Positions 26,404 to 34,900 of a DNA stretch of 64,000 nucleotides are shown here, piece after piece. The stretch covers positions 434,001 to 498,000 of the forward strand of contig CAXXWT010000003.1 in NCBI GenBank assembly GCA_963674685.2, in the 5' to 3' direction. The stretch comes from G963674685 sp963674685. GTDB lineage: Bacteria; Lernaellota; Lernaellaia; JACKCT01. The first letter of the stretch is position 1. The number at the start of each line of letters is the position of its first letter. The notes below the pieces were generated by a model. It ran no database searches. It worked only from the letters and a program-made list of their open reading frames with translations, and had not been told where the DNA came from. A program made the position numbers and the translations under genes.

Positions 26404-26427
26404 TTCACATGACGTGAAGCCCTCATG
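26404..26427. promoter_or_regulatory. Operator-like site sharing the repressor-region motif
   Basis: TTCAC-ATGAC-GTGAA is a perfect 5 bp inverted repeat, and it runs into GTGAAGCCCTCATG. The latter is the same as GTGAAGCC-TCATG at 44699-44711 and, on the other strand, at 63052-63064 in front of the LexA-like repressors, apart from one inserted C. A TTGACT at 26398 could be a -35 box. A repressor operator upstream of the second cassette operon is an inference. Confidence 0.4.
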
Positions 26428-26466
26428 CGTCCCATGATAACGAGAACCACAAACCGGAGGGAGACC

Positions 26467-26649
26467 ATGATGAACAGCACGACAAACACCGAAAGCAGCC
26501 CATGCGCATTGCGCTGGATCGAGATCAACAAACGATTCGAACTCGTTAACAAGGAGAGAAAATTCAAAAGCCAGAAGGCACGGGAACGGTTCATCGAGAA
26601 GCTGCTCGACAGCGGCAATCTCTATGAAATCACTGCCAGCCTGAATTAG
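26467..26649 (+). CDS. Small hypothetical protein
   Basis: 60 residues, starting MMNSTTNTESSPCALRWIEI. The start is set by GGAGGGAGACC just upstream; an earlier in-frame ATG at 26425 has no such signal. The C-terminal two thirds are basic and helical (NKERKFKSQKARERFIEKLL). Function unknown. Confidence 0.55.
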   Translation: MMNSTTNTESSPCALRWIEINKRFELVNKERKFKSQKARERFIEKLLDSGNLYEITASLN

Positions 26650-26658
26650 GGGGACACG

Positions 26659-26847
26659 ATGATCGAATTTTATCAGACGCGCATGGGAAAGACTTTTTAC
26701 GACCACACCCTGCCGACCATCGCCAAGGAACTGGGTCGGCTCAACGGGCTGCTGGAACGAATCGCCACGGCAATGGAAAAGCAAAACACCGGCAAGAGCG
26801 AAGGCCAGGATCAAAGCAACCAGGAGGTCAATGATGGCAAAGCCTAG
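26659..26847 (+). CDS. Small hypothetical helical protein
   Basis: 62 residues (MIEFYQTRMGKTFYDHTLPT onward) with a central helix (ELGRLNGLLERIATAMEKQN) and a polar tail. A GGGGGACACG ribosome-binding site precedes it. Its end overlaps the next gene by 14-17 bases. No family recognised. Confidence 0.55.
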   Translation: MIEFYQTRMGKTFYDHTLPTIAKELGRLNGLLERIATAMEKQNTGKSEGQDQSNQEVNDGKA

Positions 26848-27061
26848 ATTGCGACGCGGAATGGTCATGAAGTACACGGGCGACGACCACGCCTTCATGA
26901 AGGGGTTCAAGGTCAAGCTCATCGCCCCGATTCTCGACGACAACGAGCGGTACACCGGCCTTTGGGATGTCGCGCCCTGGATCGAACAGGACCAGCGGTT
27001 CTCCTGGGTCACCAGCGACGCCCGCCGCGAGAATCTGGTTCCGCTGGAGGGAAAAGCATGA
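26831..27061 (+). CDS. Small hypothetical protein
   Basis: 76 residues, Met-Met-Ala-Lys start behind CAGGAGG (the next ATG, 3 bases on, is also possible). The middle has KVKLIAPILDDNERYTGLWD and WIEQDQRFSWVTSDARRENL, a beta-rich look. It ends in an ATGA overlap with the next gene, so the two are probably translated together. Confidence 0.55.
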   Translation: MMAKPRLRRGMVMKYTGDDHAFMKGFKVKLIAPILDDNERYTGLWDVAPWIEQDQRFSWVTSDARRENLVPLEGKA

Positions 27062-27312
27062 CGAAGGGGAATCGGAAAAAGACGATGGTCATCGACATGA
27101 ATGCCGTGCGCCGCGAAATCGCCGTGGCGCATTCCCGCATTCGCCAGTGGGAAAAGGCCGCGACCGAAACGCCGACGCCCCACGACCACTGGAACAAGCT
27201 GGCTGAATTCGCCGGCGCAAACCTCAAAAAGGCAATGAGCGCCGGGATCGTCCATATCGAGATCCCGCACGAGGGACGTGGGAAACCACGGTTCGCGCTC
27301 CAGGAGGACTAA
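27058..27312 (+). CDS. Small hypothetical protein
   Basis: 84 residues (MTKGNRKKTMVIDMNAVRRE onward). The 4-base ATGA overlap with the previous gene fixes the start. A basic N-terminus is followed by a helix (AVAHSRIRQWEKAATETPTP) and an EFAGANLKKAMSAGIVHIEI segment. Function unknown. Confidence 0.55.
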   Translation: MTKGNRKKTMVIDMNAVRREIAVAHSRIRQWEKAATETPTPHDHWNKLAEFAGANLKKAMSAGIVHIEIPHEGRGKPRFALQED

Positions 27313-27315
27313 ATC

Positions 27316-27609
27316 ATGAAACTGGAAATCGCCATCGACGTGTTGCAATCCATGATCGAGCGCTGCCAGGGCAATCTGATCGCCATCCCCGAGGACGAAG
27401 AGACCGAAGCCCTGCAACGCGCCATCGACTGCTTGACCACCGCTGTCATAAAACGCGAGGCCGAAATCAATCGGGCCGTCCACATGATCCGCGAGATAAG
27501 CGGGTGGCCGGACAAAGACGTTGCGGAAGTCTGGACTTTCCTGCGCGACAAGATCCGATTCAGCGAGGACGAGAAACTGGAAATCGAAAGCCGCCTGGGA
27601 ATCAGGTAG
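27316..27609 (+). CDS. Small helical protein, paralogue of the next gene
   Basis: 97 residues. The C-terminal 65 residues (ALQRAIDCLTTAVIKREAEI, then VWTFLRDKIRFSEDEKLEIE, ending RLGI) match the next protein (ALAIAIEQLVKAERARQAEI, AWRYLKDRIDFPPEDKAEII, QLGL), so the two genes arose by tandem duplication. No family recognised. Confidence 0.6.
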   Translation: MKLEIAIDVLQSMIERCQGNLIAIPEDEETEALQRAIDCLTTAVIKREAEINRAVHMIREISGWPDKDVAEVWTFLRDKIRFSEDEKLEIESRLGIR

Positions 27610-27618
27610 GGGGTGACC

Positions 27619-27900
27619 ATGAACTTCAAGCAAGCCATCAAAGTGCTCAGGGCCAGGAAACGGCGCGCATCCGGCAACGAGGCCGAAGCCCTGGCCATCG
27701 CCATCGAGCAGCTGGTCAAAGCCGAACGCGCCCGGCAAGCGGAGATCAAAAAGGCTGTGGGGCTTATCCACGATGCGGTCTTCGATTCCGACGGCAACCT
27801 CAACGAGGGCGCCTGGCGCTATCTCAAGGACCGGATCGACTTCCCGCCCGAGGACAAGGCCGAAATCATTCGGCAGCTCGGGCTGGCTGAAAAGGAATAG
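27619..27900 (+). CDS. Small helical protein, paralogue of the preceding gene
   Basis: 93 residues from the ATG at 27619 behind GGGGG; a GTG two codons upstream is the alternative. See the preceding gene for the shared C-terminal pattern. It stops 3 bases before the tyrosine recombinase and is probably co-translated with it. Confidence 0.6.
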   Translation: MNFKQAIKVLRARKRRASGNEAEALAIAIEQLVKAERARQAEIKKAVGLIHDAVFDSDGNLNEGAWRYLKDRIDFPPEDKAEIIRQLGLAEKE

Positions 27901-27903
27901 CTT

Positions 27904-28788
27904 ATGAATCTCACCACCGCCATCAGCCAGTTCCTCACACGGCTTGAGGCCGAAGGCAAAAGTCCGAATACCATTTCCTGCTATCGGCACGACCTGGGAT
28001 CGCTGGCCACATTCGCCGGTGACATTTCTAGCGCCGAGATTACCGAGGACATGCTCGCCCGCTTTTTGCTTTCGGACGCCGTGACCAAAACGCACACGGG
28101 CGCCCCTCGCAGCCAAGCGAGCACCGGGCGCATAAAGGCCTGCCTGAAATCGTTTGGGCGCTTTGCGGCCAGCGTGGGCGCAACAGAACGCGACCCCGCT
28201 ACATGGATCAAAATCAAACGGCACCAGCGCAGCGCACCCAGTTATCTGACGCCCCAGGAAGTCAAAACCCTGGTCAAAGCCGTCGCATCCCGCAAGGGCG
28301 CCTCGGCCGAGCGCGATCTGCTCATGCTCAAGATTTTTCTTGGCACCGGCATCCGCCTGGCGGAATTGGCCGGGCTCGACATCGCTGACGTACGGCTCGA
28401 CGACAAGAAGTTGCGGCTCCAGCACGTCAAGGGTGGGCATTCCCAGGAACGGTTCCTCAATACCGACCTGCGCCGCGCCCTTCGCAAATACGTTCGGGAC
28501 CGCAAGAAGGTCTCCACCGACTCCGATGCCTTGTTTCTGTCCAACCGCAATACTCGCATCAGCACCCGCCAGGTCCAGGAGCGATTGAAGCTCTGGCTCG
28601 CTTGGGCTGGCCTTGACGGCAAGATCACCGTCCACGGCCTGCGCCACACCTTTGCCACGATCCTTTACAGCCGCACCCACAATCTGCTGCTGGTATCCAA
28701 AGCCCTTGGCCACGCACAAGTCGCCACCACCCAGGTCTATGCTCATATCGCCGATGACGAACTTGAGGATGCGCTCGAGGGGCTGTGA
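27904..28788 (+). CDS. Tyrosine recombinase/integrase (XerC/D-like)
   Basis: 294 residues with the usual core-binding domain (1-95) and catalytic domain. The active-site set is visible: Arg in GTGIRLAELAGLDIADV, a beta-hairpin Lys region (HVKGGHSQ), HGLRHTFAT (H-x-x-R), LGHAQVATTQVYAH with Gly-His, and the nucleophile Tyr in QVYAHI. A terminator overlaps its stop. It lies in the middle of the prophage, not at an end, so it may move the cassette or resolve multimers rather than integrate the prophage. Confidence 0.93.
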   Translation: MNLTTAISQFLTRLEAEGKSPNTISCYRHDLGSLATFAGDISSAEITEDMLARFLLSDAVTKTHTGAPRSQASTGRIKACLKSFGRFAASVGATERDPATWIKIKRHQRSAPSYLTPQEVKTLVKAVASRKGASAERDLLMLKIFLGTGIRLAELAGLDIADVRLDDKKLRLQHVKGGHSQERFLNTDLRRALRKYVRDRKKVSTDSDALFLSNRNTRISTRQVQERLKLWLAWAGLDGKITVHGLRHTFATILYSRTHNLLLVSKALGHAQVATTQVYAHIADDELEDALEGL

Positions 28789-28803
28789 TCGCCCCGTTTT
28801 TTT
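28779..28803 (+). terminator. Terminator at the end of the cassette
   Basis: GGGGC / GCCCC with a 7-base loop, followed by TTTTTTT. The stem overlaps the integrase stop codon. Confidence 0.75.
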
Positions 28804-28814
28804 CGTCAGAGAAC

Positions 28815-28830
28815 ACGTCTTATGAGACGT
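28815..28830. repeat. Inverted repeat just downstream of the tyrosine recombinase
   Basis: ACGTCT-TATG-AGACGT: perfect 6 bp arms around a 4-base centre. With one extra base the arms extend to GAAC(A)CGTCT / AGACGTTC. Its size and place fit a recombinase core site, but no partner copy was found. Confidence 0.4.
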
Positions 28831-28896
28831 TCCGGTCATGGCCGCACCTCGCAACTCCGCAGACTTAGGGCATCGCCTCCGACGACTTCCACGCGA

Positions 28897-29457
28897 TCAT
28901 TTTTTCGTTTTGTCGCCATTGGCCTCTTTTTCCTTGGATTCTTTCACGCGAGCCAGCAGCGCCACGGCCCATTCGGCGGGCGTGGTGTTCGTTCCGGTGC
29001 TCGTATCGCGCTGCACCCTCGTGGCCTTTAACGCCTCCAGTTGCTTGCGGAACAGCACATCGAAATTACCGATGGCAGCATCGGCGTTTCCCATCACAGC
29101 GCAGTGCCATTTCGTGAAGTAGAACGCCGCCATCGACGCCTGCATCAGATCAGTGGACTGGTTGAGTTCGAAATCGCTGTGGATTGACTCCAGCGCAAAC
29201 TCGAAGATCACTTTTTCTTCGTCGGTGAGCAGCTTCTTCACATAGGCGCCGTGCTTGAGGGCATTAAGATTGCCCGGCTTACCGCCGCCGTGATTCTTCG
29301 GATTTGCTCCGTGAAAACGGCAGACCGTATATCCTTTGACCGCAGGATTGGTACAACGCTTACCGCTGCTCTTTGTTTTCGCTGTGCATCGCTGTACGCG
29401 GTTGCCAAAGCTATCCACCCAGTCCTGGTCGTCCGGTAAAATTCGCTTATTTGCCAT
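28897..29457 (-). CDS. Terminase small subunit candidate (HGGxPxGNxNALKHG protein)
   Basis: 186 residues. The N-terminal part has two Cys/His pairs (RCTAKTKSSGKRCTNPAVKG, then CRFHGANP) and then GGGKPGNLNALKHGAY, a motif common in phage small-terminase-like proteins. The rest is helical (EEKVIFEFALESIHSDFELN). The ATG at 29457 has GAAAGGAGC upstream; a longer reading frame to 29526 lacks a site. It is the nearest upstream minus-strand gene to terL apart from the cassette. Confidence 0.62.
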   Translation of the reverse strand: MANKRILPDDQDWVDSFGNRVQRCTAKTKSSGKRCTNPAVKGYTVCRFHGANPKNHGGGKPGNLNALKHGAYVKKLLTDEEKVIFEFALESIHSDFELNQSTDLMQASMAAFYFTKWHCAVMGNADAAIGNFDVLFRKQLEALKATRVQRDTSTGTNTTPAEWAVALLARVKESKEKEANGDKTKK

Positions 29458-29585
29458 GGGTTTTTGCTCCTTTCGTCTGGGTCGATTTGCCATTTTCAGA
29501 CATCTCCCACCAGGCACTTTCCCCATCAGTAGAAACGATCATGACGAACCCTCCAAGCTCAGATGGTGGAAGTATTTGCCACCCA

Positions 29586-29831
29586 TTACTTCCGCCTCAC
29601 GTTTTTGAGAATGTACCGAACGCCGGTACGGGTAAGCAGATAGGTCTCGGCGATCTCAGTGATGGTTCGGCCCTCGTTGTACATCCGGATGATTTCCAGG
29701 TTGCGCAGGGTGCGTTTCGCCTTCATCCGGGAACGCACATAGAGATACCCGCCCGGAAAGTGCTCCTGAATCCGCTCGACCAATTCCGGCGGCAGTATTT
29801 CCTCTGCCTTTGCCCGTCGATGTGATCCCAT
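29586..29831 (-). CDS. Mor-like/CD3324-like transcription activator
   Basis: 81 residues. An N-terminal segment (ILPPELVERIQEHFPGGYLY) is followed by a helix-turn-helix (RNLEIIRMYNEGRTITEIAE, then LTRTGVRYILKNVRR). This is the layout of the Mor/C and CD3324 families: dimerisation region, then a DNA-binding domain. Mor activates middle/late genes in Mu. Its place right before terS and the structural genes suggests it switches on the late operon. Confidence 0.78.
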   Translation of the reverse strand: MGSHRRAKAEEILPPELVERIQEHFPGGYLYVRSRMKAKRTLRNLEIIRMYNEGRTITEIAETYLLTRTGVRYILKNVRRK

Positions 29832-30136
29832 CAGGCGCTCTTTCTCTGCGCATCGAGCGGATACTCGATAATCCGTTCAACCGGCAGGGTTTCGCGCAAG
29901 GTCGAGATGAATTTTCCGAGATCGGACTCGCCCATGGAATCGTAGTGGGCGCACTTGTCCTTTCGACGAGACAGAACCGTATGGAGCGAATAGGTTTTCT
30001 GCGATCCCGATGCTGTCGACCATTGACCGGCTGCGCATTTAACTTTGCGCTCTCGCGCTCCGGTCAATTCCGATACGTGCGTGAACTCCTTGCAGTGAAG
30101 ACAGTTGGCGCAATAGAGTTTTTGTGGATTGGCCAT
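29831..30136 (-). CDS. Small zinc-ribbon-like protein
   Basis: 101 residues. MANPQKLYCANCLHCKEFTH and then ERKVKCAAGQWST and KDKCAHYD give four to five Cys in two pairs, as in small metal-binding phage proteins. The start at 30136 is set by an GAGGTAATCATC site and lies just before the previous gene's stop at 30142 region. Role unknown. Confidence 0.6.
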   Translation of the reverse strand: MANPQKLYCANCLHCKEFTHVSELTGARERKVKCAAGQWSTASGSQKTYSLHTVLSRRKDKCAHYDSMGESDLGKFISTLRETLPVERIIEYPLDAQRKSA

Positions 30137-30141
30137 GATGA

Positions 30142-30477
30142 TTACCTCGCTTTCAGTTCCCACCACTCTCCGACCAGGTCCTTGAAGTCATCGAGGTCCA
30201 TGGTGACGATGGCGCGCTCGTTATCGTCCCTGGTGATAGCGATGGGGTATTTTGTTTTGTCGTTGCAGTTATCGAAGGCTTGCCTCAGCGCGGCTTTGAC
30301 ATTGCAGCGCTTGTGACGTTTGCACTCGATGAAGAAAACGGGATTCAGAACATCTCCGACTTCGGTTCCATCACGGTATTGAAAACCACGCCTGGATTCG
30401 TTGCCGAATATCTCCCGCAATTCCATGGCTATCTCACGCTCAAATCGAGCGCCCTTTTCTCGGCTCATTTTGCCCAT
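30142..30477 (-). CDS. PD-(D/E)XK endonuclease, Holliday-junction resolvase-like
   Basis: 111 residues. SREKGARFEREIAMELREIF gives the first acidic residue (Glu in FERE). Then EVGDVLNPVFFIECKRHKRC gives Asp and the E-x-K pair. This is the standard small phage resolvase/nuclease core (branch-DNA or packaging clean-up). GGGGAGAT sets the start. Confidence 0.75.
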   Translation of the reverse strand: MGKMSREKGARFEREIAMELREIFGNESRRGFQYRDGTEVGDVLNPVFFIECKRHKRCNVKAALRQAFDNCNDKTKYPIAITRDDNERAIVTMDLDDFKDLVGEWWELKAR

Positions 30478-30480
30478 GAT

Positions 30481-30849
30481 TTATCTCCCCATGACGGCGG
30501 CGAGCCGCTCGTTTCGGTTCACGTTTGCTGGTGGAACGAACTCGATATCGGAAAAAACCGGCAAGCCGATCCTTTTCGCTTCTTCGATTTCGATGGCGGT
30601 CCCTTGCGACCCAGCCCATCCATCGACCAGCACAAGCAGATCGCATCGGCGCAGCATCTCCAATCCGCCTGCGAGGAACGATTCTTCCGGGGCCGCTCCG
30701 GACATGAAGGCCGAGTTGGTGTGAGGGCAGATCACGGCATAGCCCAGTTCCCAAAGCCGTGTGGCTACAGACCGGGCTGCATGGATGTTCTGGGCAATCT
30801 CGTTGTGGGTGCGTCCACGATATTTTCCTGCGACATAGGCCAATTGCAT
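30481..30849 (-). CDS. DUF4406 protein (nucleoside deoxyribosyltransferase-like fold)
   Basis: 122 residues. YVAGKYRGRTHNEIAQNIHA, CPHTNSAFMSG, MLRRCDLLVLVDGWAGSQGT, AIEIEEAKRIGLPVF is the DUF4406 signature (Gly-rich loop, DxLxxVxGWxxSxGxxxE). The fold is that of nucleoside 2-deoxyribosyltransferases, with Asp/Glu at the base-exchange site; the reaction in phages is not known. AAAGGAG precedes the start. Confidence 0.82.
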   Translation of the reverse strand: MQLAYVAGKYRGRTHNEIAQNIHAARSVATRLWELGYAVICPHTNSAFMSGAAPEESFLAGGLEMLRRCDLLVLVDGWAGSQGTAIEIEEAKRIGLPVFSDIEFVPPANVNRNERLAAVMGR

Positions 30850-30864
30850 TTCAATGCTCCTTTC

Positions 30865-31494
30865 TCAAAACAGGCTTGCCTGTCGTTTTTTGGGTTGTGT
30901 TGGTTTTGGCGATGGCTGTTTCTTCTTCGGCTTTTGCCTTCGCTGAAAAGTCTTTTGCGGTGTTTTGGGGATATCCGACGTCGGTTCATCATGGGAAAAC
31001 GTGAACCGATCCTTTTCGTCACGTCTGCCGACGTGAGTGATTTTGGTTCCGGGAAACGTGGAGGTGATCAGGGATAACTTTGCAATGTCCTCTGCGCTGA
31101 TCTCCACCCGGTCATCACGCCCGGTGTATTCAGGCACCAGGGTGAACTCGCCGGCATTGCTTTTGACATGAACCTCGACCTTCAAAGCCTTGAAGGAATC
31201 CACATCGGCCTGGGTAAGCTCTCCGGGTTTTCGATCCAGAATCGACTGGTCCTGATCATGAGCATCGAGAAAGCGCTTGAACCCTTCCAGGTGGAGTTTG
31301 TAATAAACGGCCAGCGCTTTTTTGAATCCCTTTCGATCCCCGGATTTCCAAAAGGAGTTGATCTTGTCATTGACCTGCCGGATGGACCCGTGAATATCCG
31401 GCTGGCTTTTTTCGATCCACTCCAAAGCGCCATCGGGATAACGTGCTCTGATCTGGTCGATGGTCCGGTTGAAGAGCCGCTCGAAGAAGTTCAT
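30865..31494 (-). CDS. Hypothetical protein next to the iteron region
   Basis: 209 residues, starting MNFFERLFNRTIDQIRARYP (ATG at 31494 with GGGGG seven bases upstream; a GTG at 31503 is the alternative). The first 90 residues are helical, then a beta-rich part (VEVHVKSNAGEFTLVPEYTG), and a Lys/Pro/Gln-rich tail ending RQASLF. The tail looks like a sliding-clamp-binding peptide (QASLF). Clamp binding would fit a replication role but is an inference. Confidence 0.6.
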   Translation of the reverse strand: MNFFERLFNRTIDQIRARYPDGALEWIEKSQPDIHGSIRQVNDKINSFWKSGDRKGFKKALAVYYKLHLEGFKRFLDAHDQDQSILDRKPGELTQADVDSFKALKVEVHVKSNAGEFTLVPEYTGRDDRVEISAEDIAKLSLITSTFPGTKITHVGRRDEKDRFTFSHDEPTSDIPKTPQKTFQRRQKPKKKQPSPKPTQPKKRQASLF

Positions 31495-31546
31495 CGCCAA
31501 CACCCCCTGATGATCGAATTGGGGCCAATATTGGCTTTTTGATGGA

Positions 31547-31938
31547 CCTCACCAGTCTCACCAGTCCTCACCAGTAACTGGTGAGGCGAAATTTCCAAGC
31601 TTTTCAGAGGGTTAAGTAGGAACCTCACCACCTCACCAGTTTTTTCAAGTAAAGTCACGCTATGCGCGAGGAAAAAAATGGAGATCGCTTTTTTACGCGT
31701 TATATATAGGAGAGATGTCGGGAAAACTGGTGAGGTGGTGAGGATATGGTGTTTTTGCTTGAAATTCAGATAGTTAACCCCGATTAAAGCTGGTGAGGAA
31801 ACTGGTGAGAACTGGTGAGGAATTGCCCCAAAAAGGTCATTTGGAAAAGTACCCTTCGGGAAAATACTGGTGAGGTGGTGAGGAATAAAAAGGTTTTCAT
31901 CACAACCTTTCGGGAAAAAACTGGTGAGGTGGTGAGGA
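31547..31938. repeat. Iteron array, probable phage replication origin
   Basis: This 435-base gap holds no gene. CTGGTGAG(G) occurs about 13 times in both orientations (as CCTCACCAG near 31547-31640, as CTGGTGAGG from 31577 on). The extended form ACTGGTGAGGTGGTGAGGA, each preceded by TCGGGAAAA, recurs at 31716-31744, 31857-31884 and 31911-31938. A 10 bp perfect palindrome pair lies at 31566-31586, and an A+T-rich tract (TTTTTTACGCGTTATATATA) at 31689-31708. The last iteron abuts the stop codon of the primase-helicase gene. Clustered iterons, an A+T-rich tract and a primase next door are the usual parts of an origin. Confidence 0.78.
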
Positions 31939-34900
31939 TCAGAAGGGAATTTCATCATCGCCCTCCTTTCCGCCAAGGTCGGCAAGACCCAAATCGCTCA
32001 TTTTGATCTTCCAGACACGGTGTGATTTTCCTTTGTGCCAAATTGTTGTGGAGGGACGACCCGGGTCGACATCCACCAGAATCCCCTCCTCAGCCAGCTG
32101 CTTTCCGATGGCCTTGATGGTGAATCCGAGGGTGTTTCCGGCGTCTCTGAGCACCTTTTGAATCTCGGCCAGTGCGATCTTTGGATAGATATAGGCGTGG
32201 TCGTCATCGTCCCGTATGAAGCCGACGACGTTGCGAAGTTCGTGAGGTTCAAGCTCGATAAGCTCGGAGCTTCGCCATATCTTATTCTTGGAGGAATGGA
32301 GCACCACGCGACCGCTGTGAAGCATGTCCGACAGAGTGTCTAAAAAGACGTTGTTGGCCTGCTCACTGACCACCGATTGGCTGTGCTCATCGCGGAGCAG
32401 AAACAGGTTGTCAACGTGCTCCGCGATCATGGCATCGCATTGCTCCGCGCTTAATACCTCAAGTTTTTTTAGGAATTGTGCGAACAGGTCAAAGCCGACC
32501 TTGTTCATGGCGAAGTTGTGGGCGAGGCGGGCGCCGTTGGCAATATCTTCGACGCCCTCGTAAAACATATCCGTAGCCGCTTCGATCCTGGCCACCAGAT
32601 CGTCGAACCAGCCTTCCTGGGAAATGACGTGCTGAATGAATGCCGGAGTCACTCCTTTATATAGATGTTGGTGCTTGATGCATGCCCTGCCGCGCACAAG
32701 ATCCTTGTGGCGGGTGTTAACGCTGACAATGATCATCCGCGCCAGGGTGGATGCTTCGTTGTCCGGAACGTCCTCTCCGGTGACCAGCAGGTTGCCTTTG
32801 ATGATGTATGTTCGCTTCACGGATGAGTCGCTGTTGAGCCGACCTCGGCCTCGACCATCGGAATAGTTCTGGAGTATCTGGACGACCTGCTCATGCCGCT
32901 TCTGAATGTTTTTCAGCTTGAAATCATCCACCAGGTAAAGGCAGTCGGCAAAGTAATGCCCCACTCGTTGAATCTGGTATGGGGTTGAGGTCCAGGAGTT
33001 GGCCGCATCACCGGTGGCAAAATCGCCGAAAAAGTTTGCAAAGCGCGCGGCAAGGAAGGATTTTGACGCGCCGGTGATGCCGGTGATCCACAGGACATAT
33101 CGCTCGCCGGTAGTGGTTGTGGCGTGGTCCAGCTTCGATAAAAAGGGCGAGATGAACGTGTGCCCGGCCAGAGTGTGCGTAACCGTGTGGCTGTTGAGAT
33201 CAAAAAGATCGTTCACGATATGGGTGCAAACCCTTTTCAACTCCTCCTTGTCGAGCCGGATCATGTCCAGGCTCTTGGCGTATTCCACTTCCGTAAGATC
33301 GATGATCCTGTCGGTGTTTTTCACCATGCCCAAAGGGGTAACGACCAGGGACGGCGTGAAGTACCGATCCTCGGCGGGCTCGATAAAGCCGATCCGGGTA
33401 TAGGCGTTGATCTGTAGGGCTTGGCTGGTGTCCTGAGTGGCCCTGCGGATGTCGTTTATGTCCCGAGGCCAGTATTTACATTCACTGCCCCCTTGCTCTC
33501 CGATGGCTTCGTTCAGCTTCTGGTTATTGGCGAATACTTTTCCGGAGATTCGAAGGGTGGTGATCTTGCCTCCGGCGGTTTTGATTTCCCCTTCTATGAT
33601 CCGATAGGGTTCCAGTTCATCGCTGAACCAACGATCCGATTTGAGGGTGATAATGAAATTGGTGAACAGGTTGTAATGAACCTGCCCGGTCTCATCGACG
33701 AGCTTTTTCTCATAGCAGTTGTTTTGAATACGGTAGTCAGGCAGGTCATCCCGTGATTGGGCTTCGCTTATGCGCTTTTTCTGCTTGCCGTTGACAACCT
33801 TTTTGAGTTCAGCGGGCTTGGCCTTGGGGACCTTCTCTTTGATCCTATCCAACAGGGGTTGATGTTCTTCCTTTTTGGTCAGGCTGATTTCTTCCAGCAC
33901 CGCTTCAAGTGCGCCGGTGATGGAACCGCCCTCGATCAGGTCCGGATCGATATCGTCAATGAGCGCGATGATCCGCTCGCCGCGCTGCCTGGCCGCAAGA
34001 CCCGCCGGGGCCTTGACGCCACAACCCTCTGCGGGGCAGCCGGTAAACCCGTCGCTTCGAATCTTCGCGCATGTAACCGGTCCGGAGGACATGGAGAGGT
34101 GGGCGATCTTCCCGTTGGTTTCGTCAGCGGAATATCCAGGATGTCCATTAGAAAGGTTGTGAACAAGTTCGTGCCCGTCCGTAAACCGGCACAGATTAGA
34201 TATCATGTCCATCCAGAGGGGCTCGACCAGGGACGCCTGGTTATCGCGGCAGTGCTGGATAAATGCACAGCGGTCCAGGCAGACGTGCGCGCCCGCATTT
34301 GTGGGCGGATTGCTTGATTGGTGCTGAACATCCGGCGGCGGTGTTTCGGAAAGATCGACGCCGAGGGCTTTGGCTACTCGTTTGATATCTTCAATTGATA
34401 TGAGAAGCGGTCCGCCCCCGGCATCAATCTGCTCGGCAAGGGATTTCAGTAAAGGCGCCTGTTTGGGAAATGGCTCAAAGTCGTTGTCCGGATCGACAAA
34501 CAGGGTATTGCCATTTTTCATGTGCCCGCCGCATAGGGGTCCAGCGATCAGGTTTCCAAGACCTTTGCCGGTGAGCCTGTCCTGGTTCGGAAAGATGCGA
34601 TCAAAGGATGGGGAATGAAGGTCATCGTCATCATCAAGGCAACCGGCTTCTTCCAGCAGGGCGAAAAATAAGCGCCGTGGCATGAAGGCCGGAATCGCGT
34701 CTGTGAAAAACCACCATGCATGATATCCCTTGCCGGACTTGGATCGTTCGACATGGACAGCGATATCGTGGACATCGCAAACGTCGAGAAAAGCCTGAAC
34801 ATCCTTTTTAGGATCGCGCTTGATTCCTGTGGAAGGATCGGTATGGTCGTCGAAATCGCCGGCCATCTGCAGGCAGACGTTTTCCAGGACATCTCCATCA

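Larger units (their letters stand above)
25307..28850 (+). mobile_element. Plus-strand recombinase cassette between terS and terL
   Basis: Ten plus-strand genes, nine of them small, end in a tyrosine recombinase and are bounded by a terminator at 28779-28803. They lie between the minus-strand terS and terL genes, which are normally adjacent. Gene orientation, small size and the recombinase at one end give it the look of an inserted unit. No flanking direct repeats were found. Confidence 0.5.

Noticed and set aside
25303..28854. A 1183-codon minus-strand open frame across the whole cassette, ending with an ATGA overlap on terL
   Set aside because: It is the codon-aligned antisense of nine of ten cassette genes that happen to share one frame, in DNA where TTA, CTA and TCA codons are rare. 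The translation has a typical antisense composition (Gly, Asp, Leu, Phe, His), no domain is seen, and the sense strand has a clear tyrosine recombinase, a DUF5049 gene and good ribosome-binding sites.
31491..31985. A 164-codon minus-strand frame with repeated HHLTS-FPKG units
   Set aside because: The peptide repeats come from the DNA iterons. The frame covers the A+T-rich tract, overlaps the primase-helicase gene and has no ribosome-binding site.
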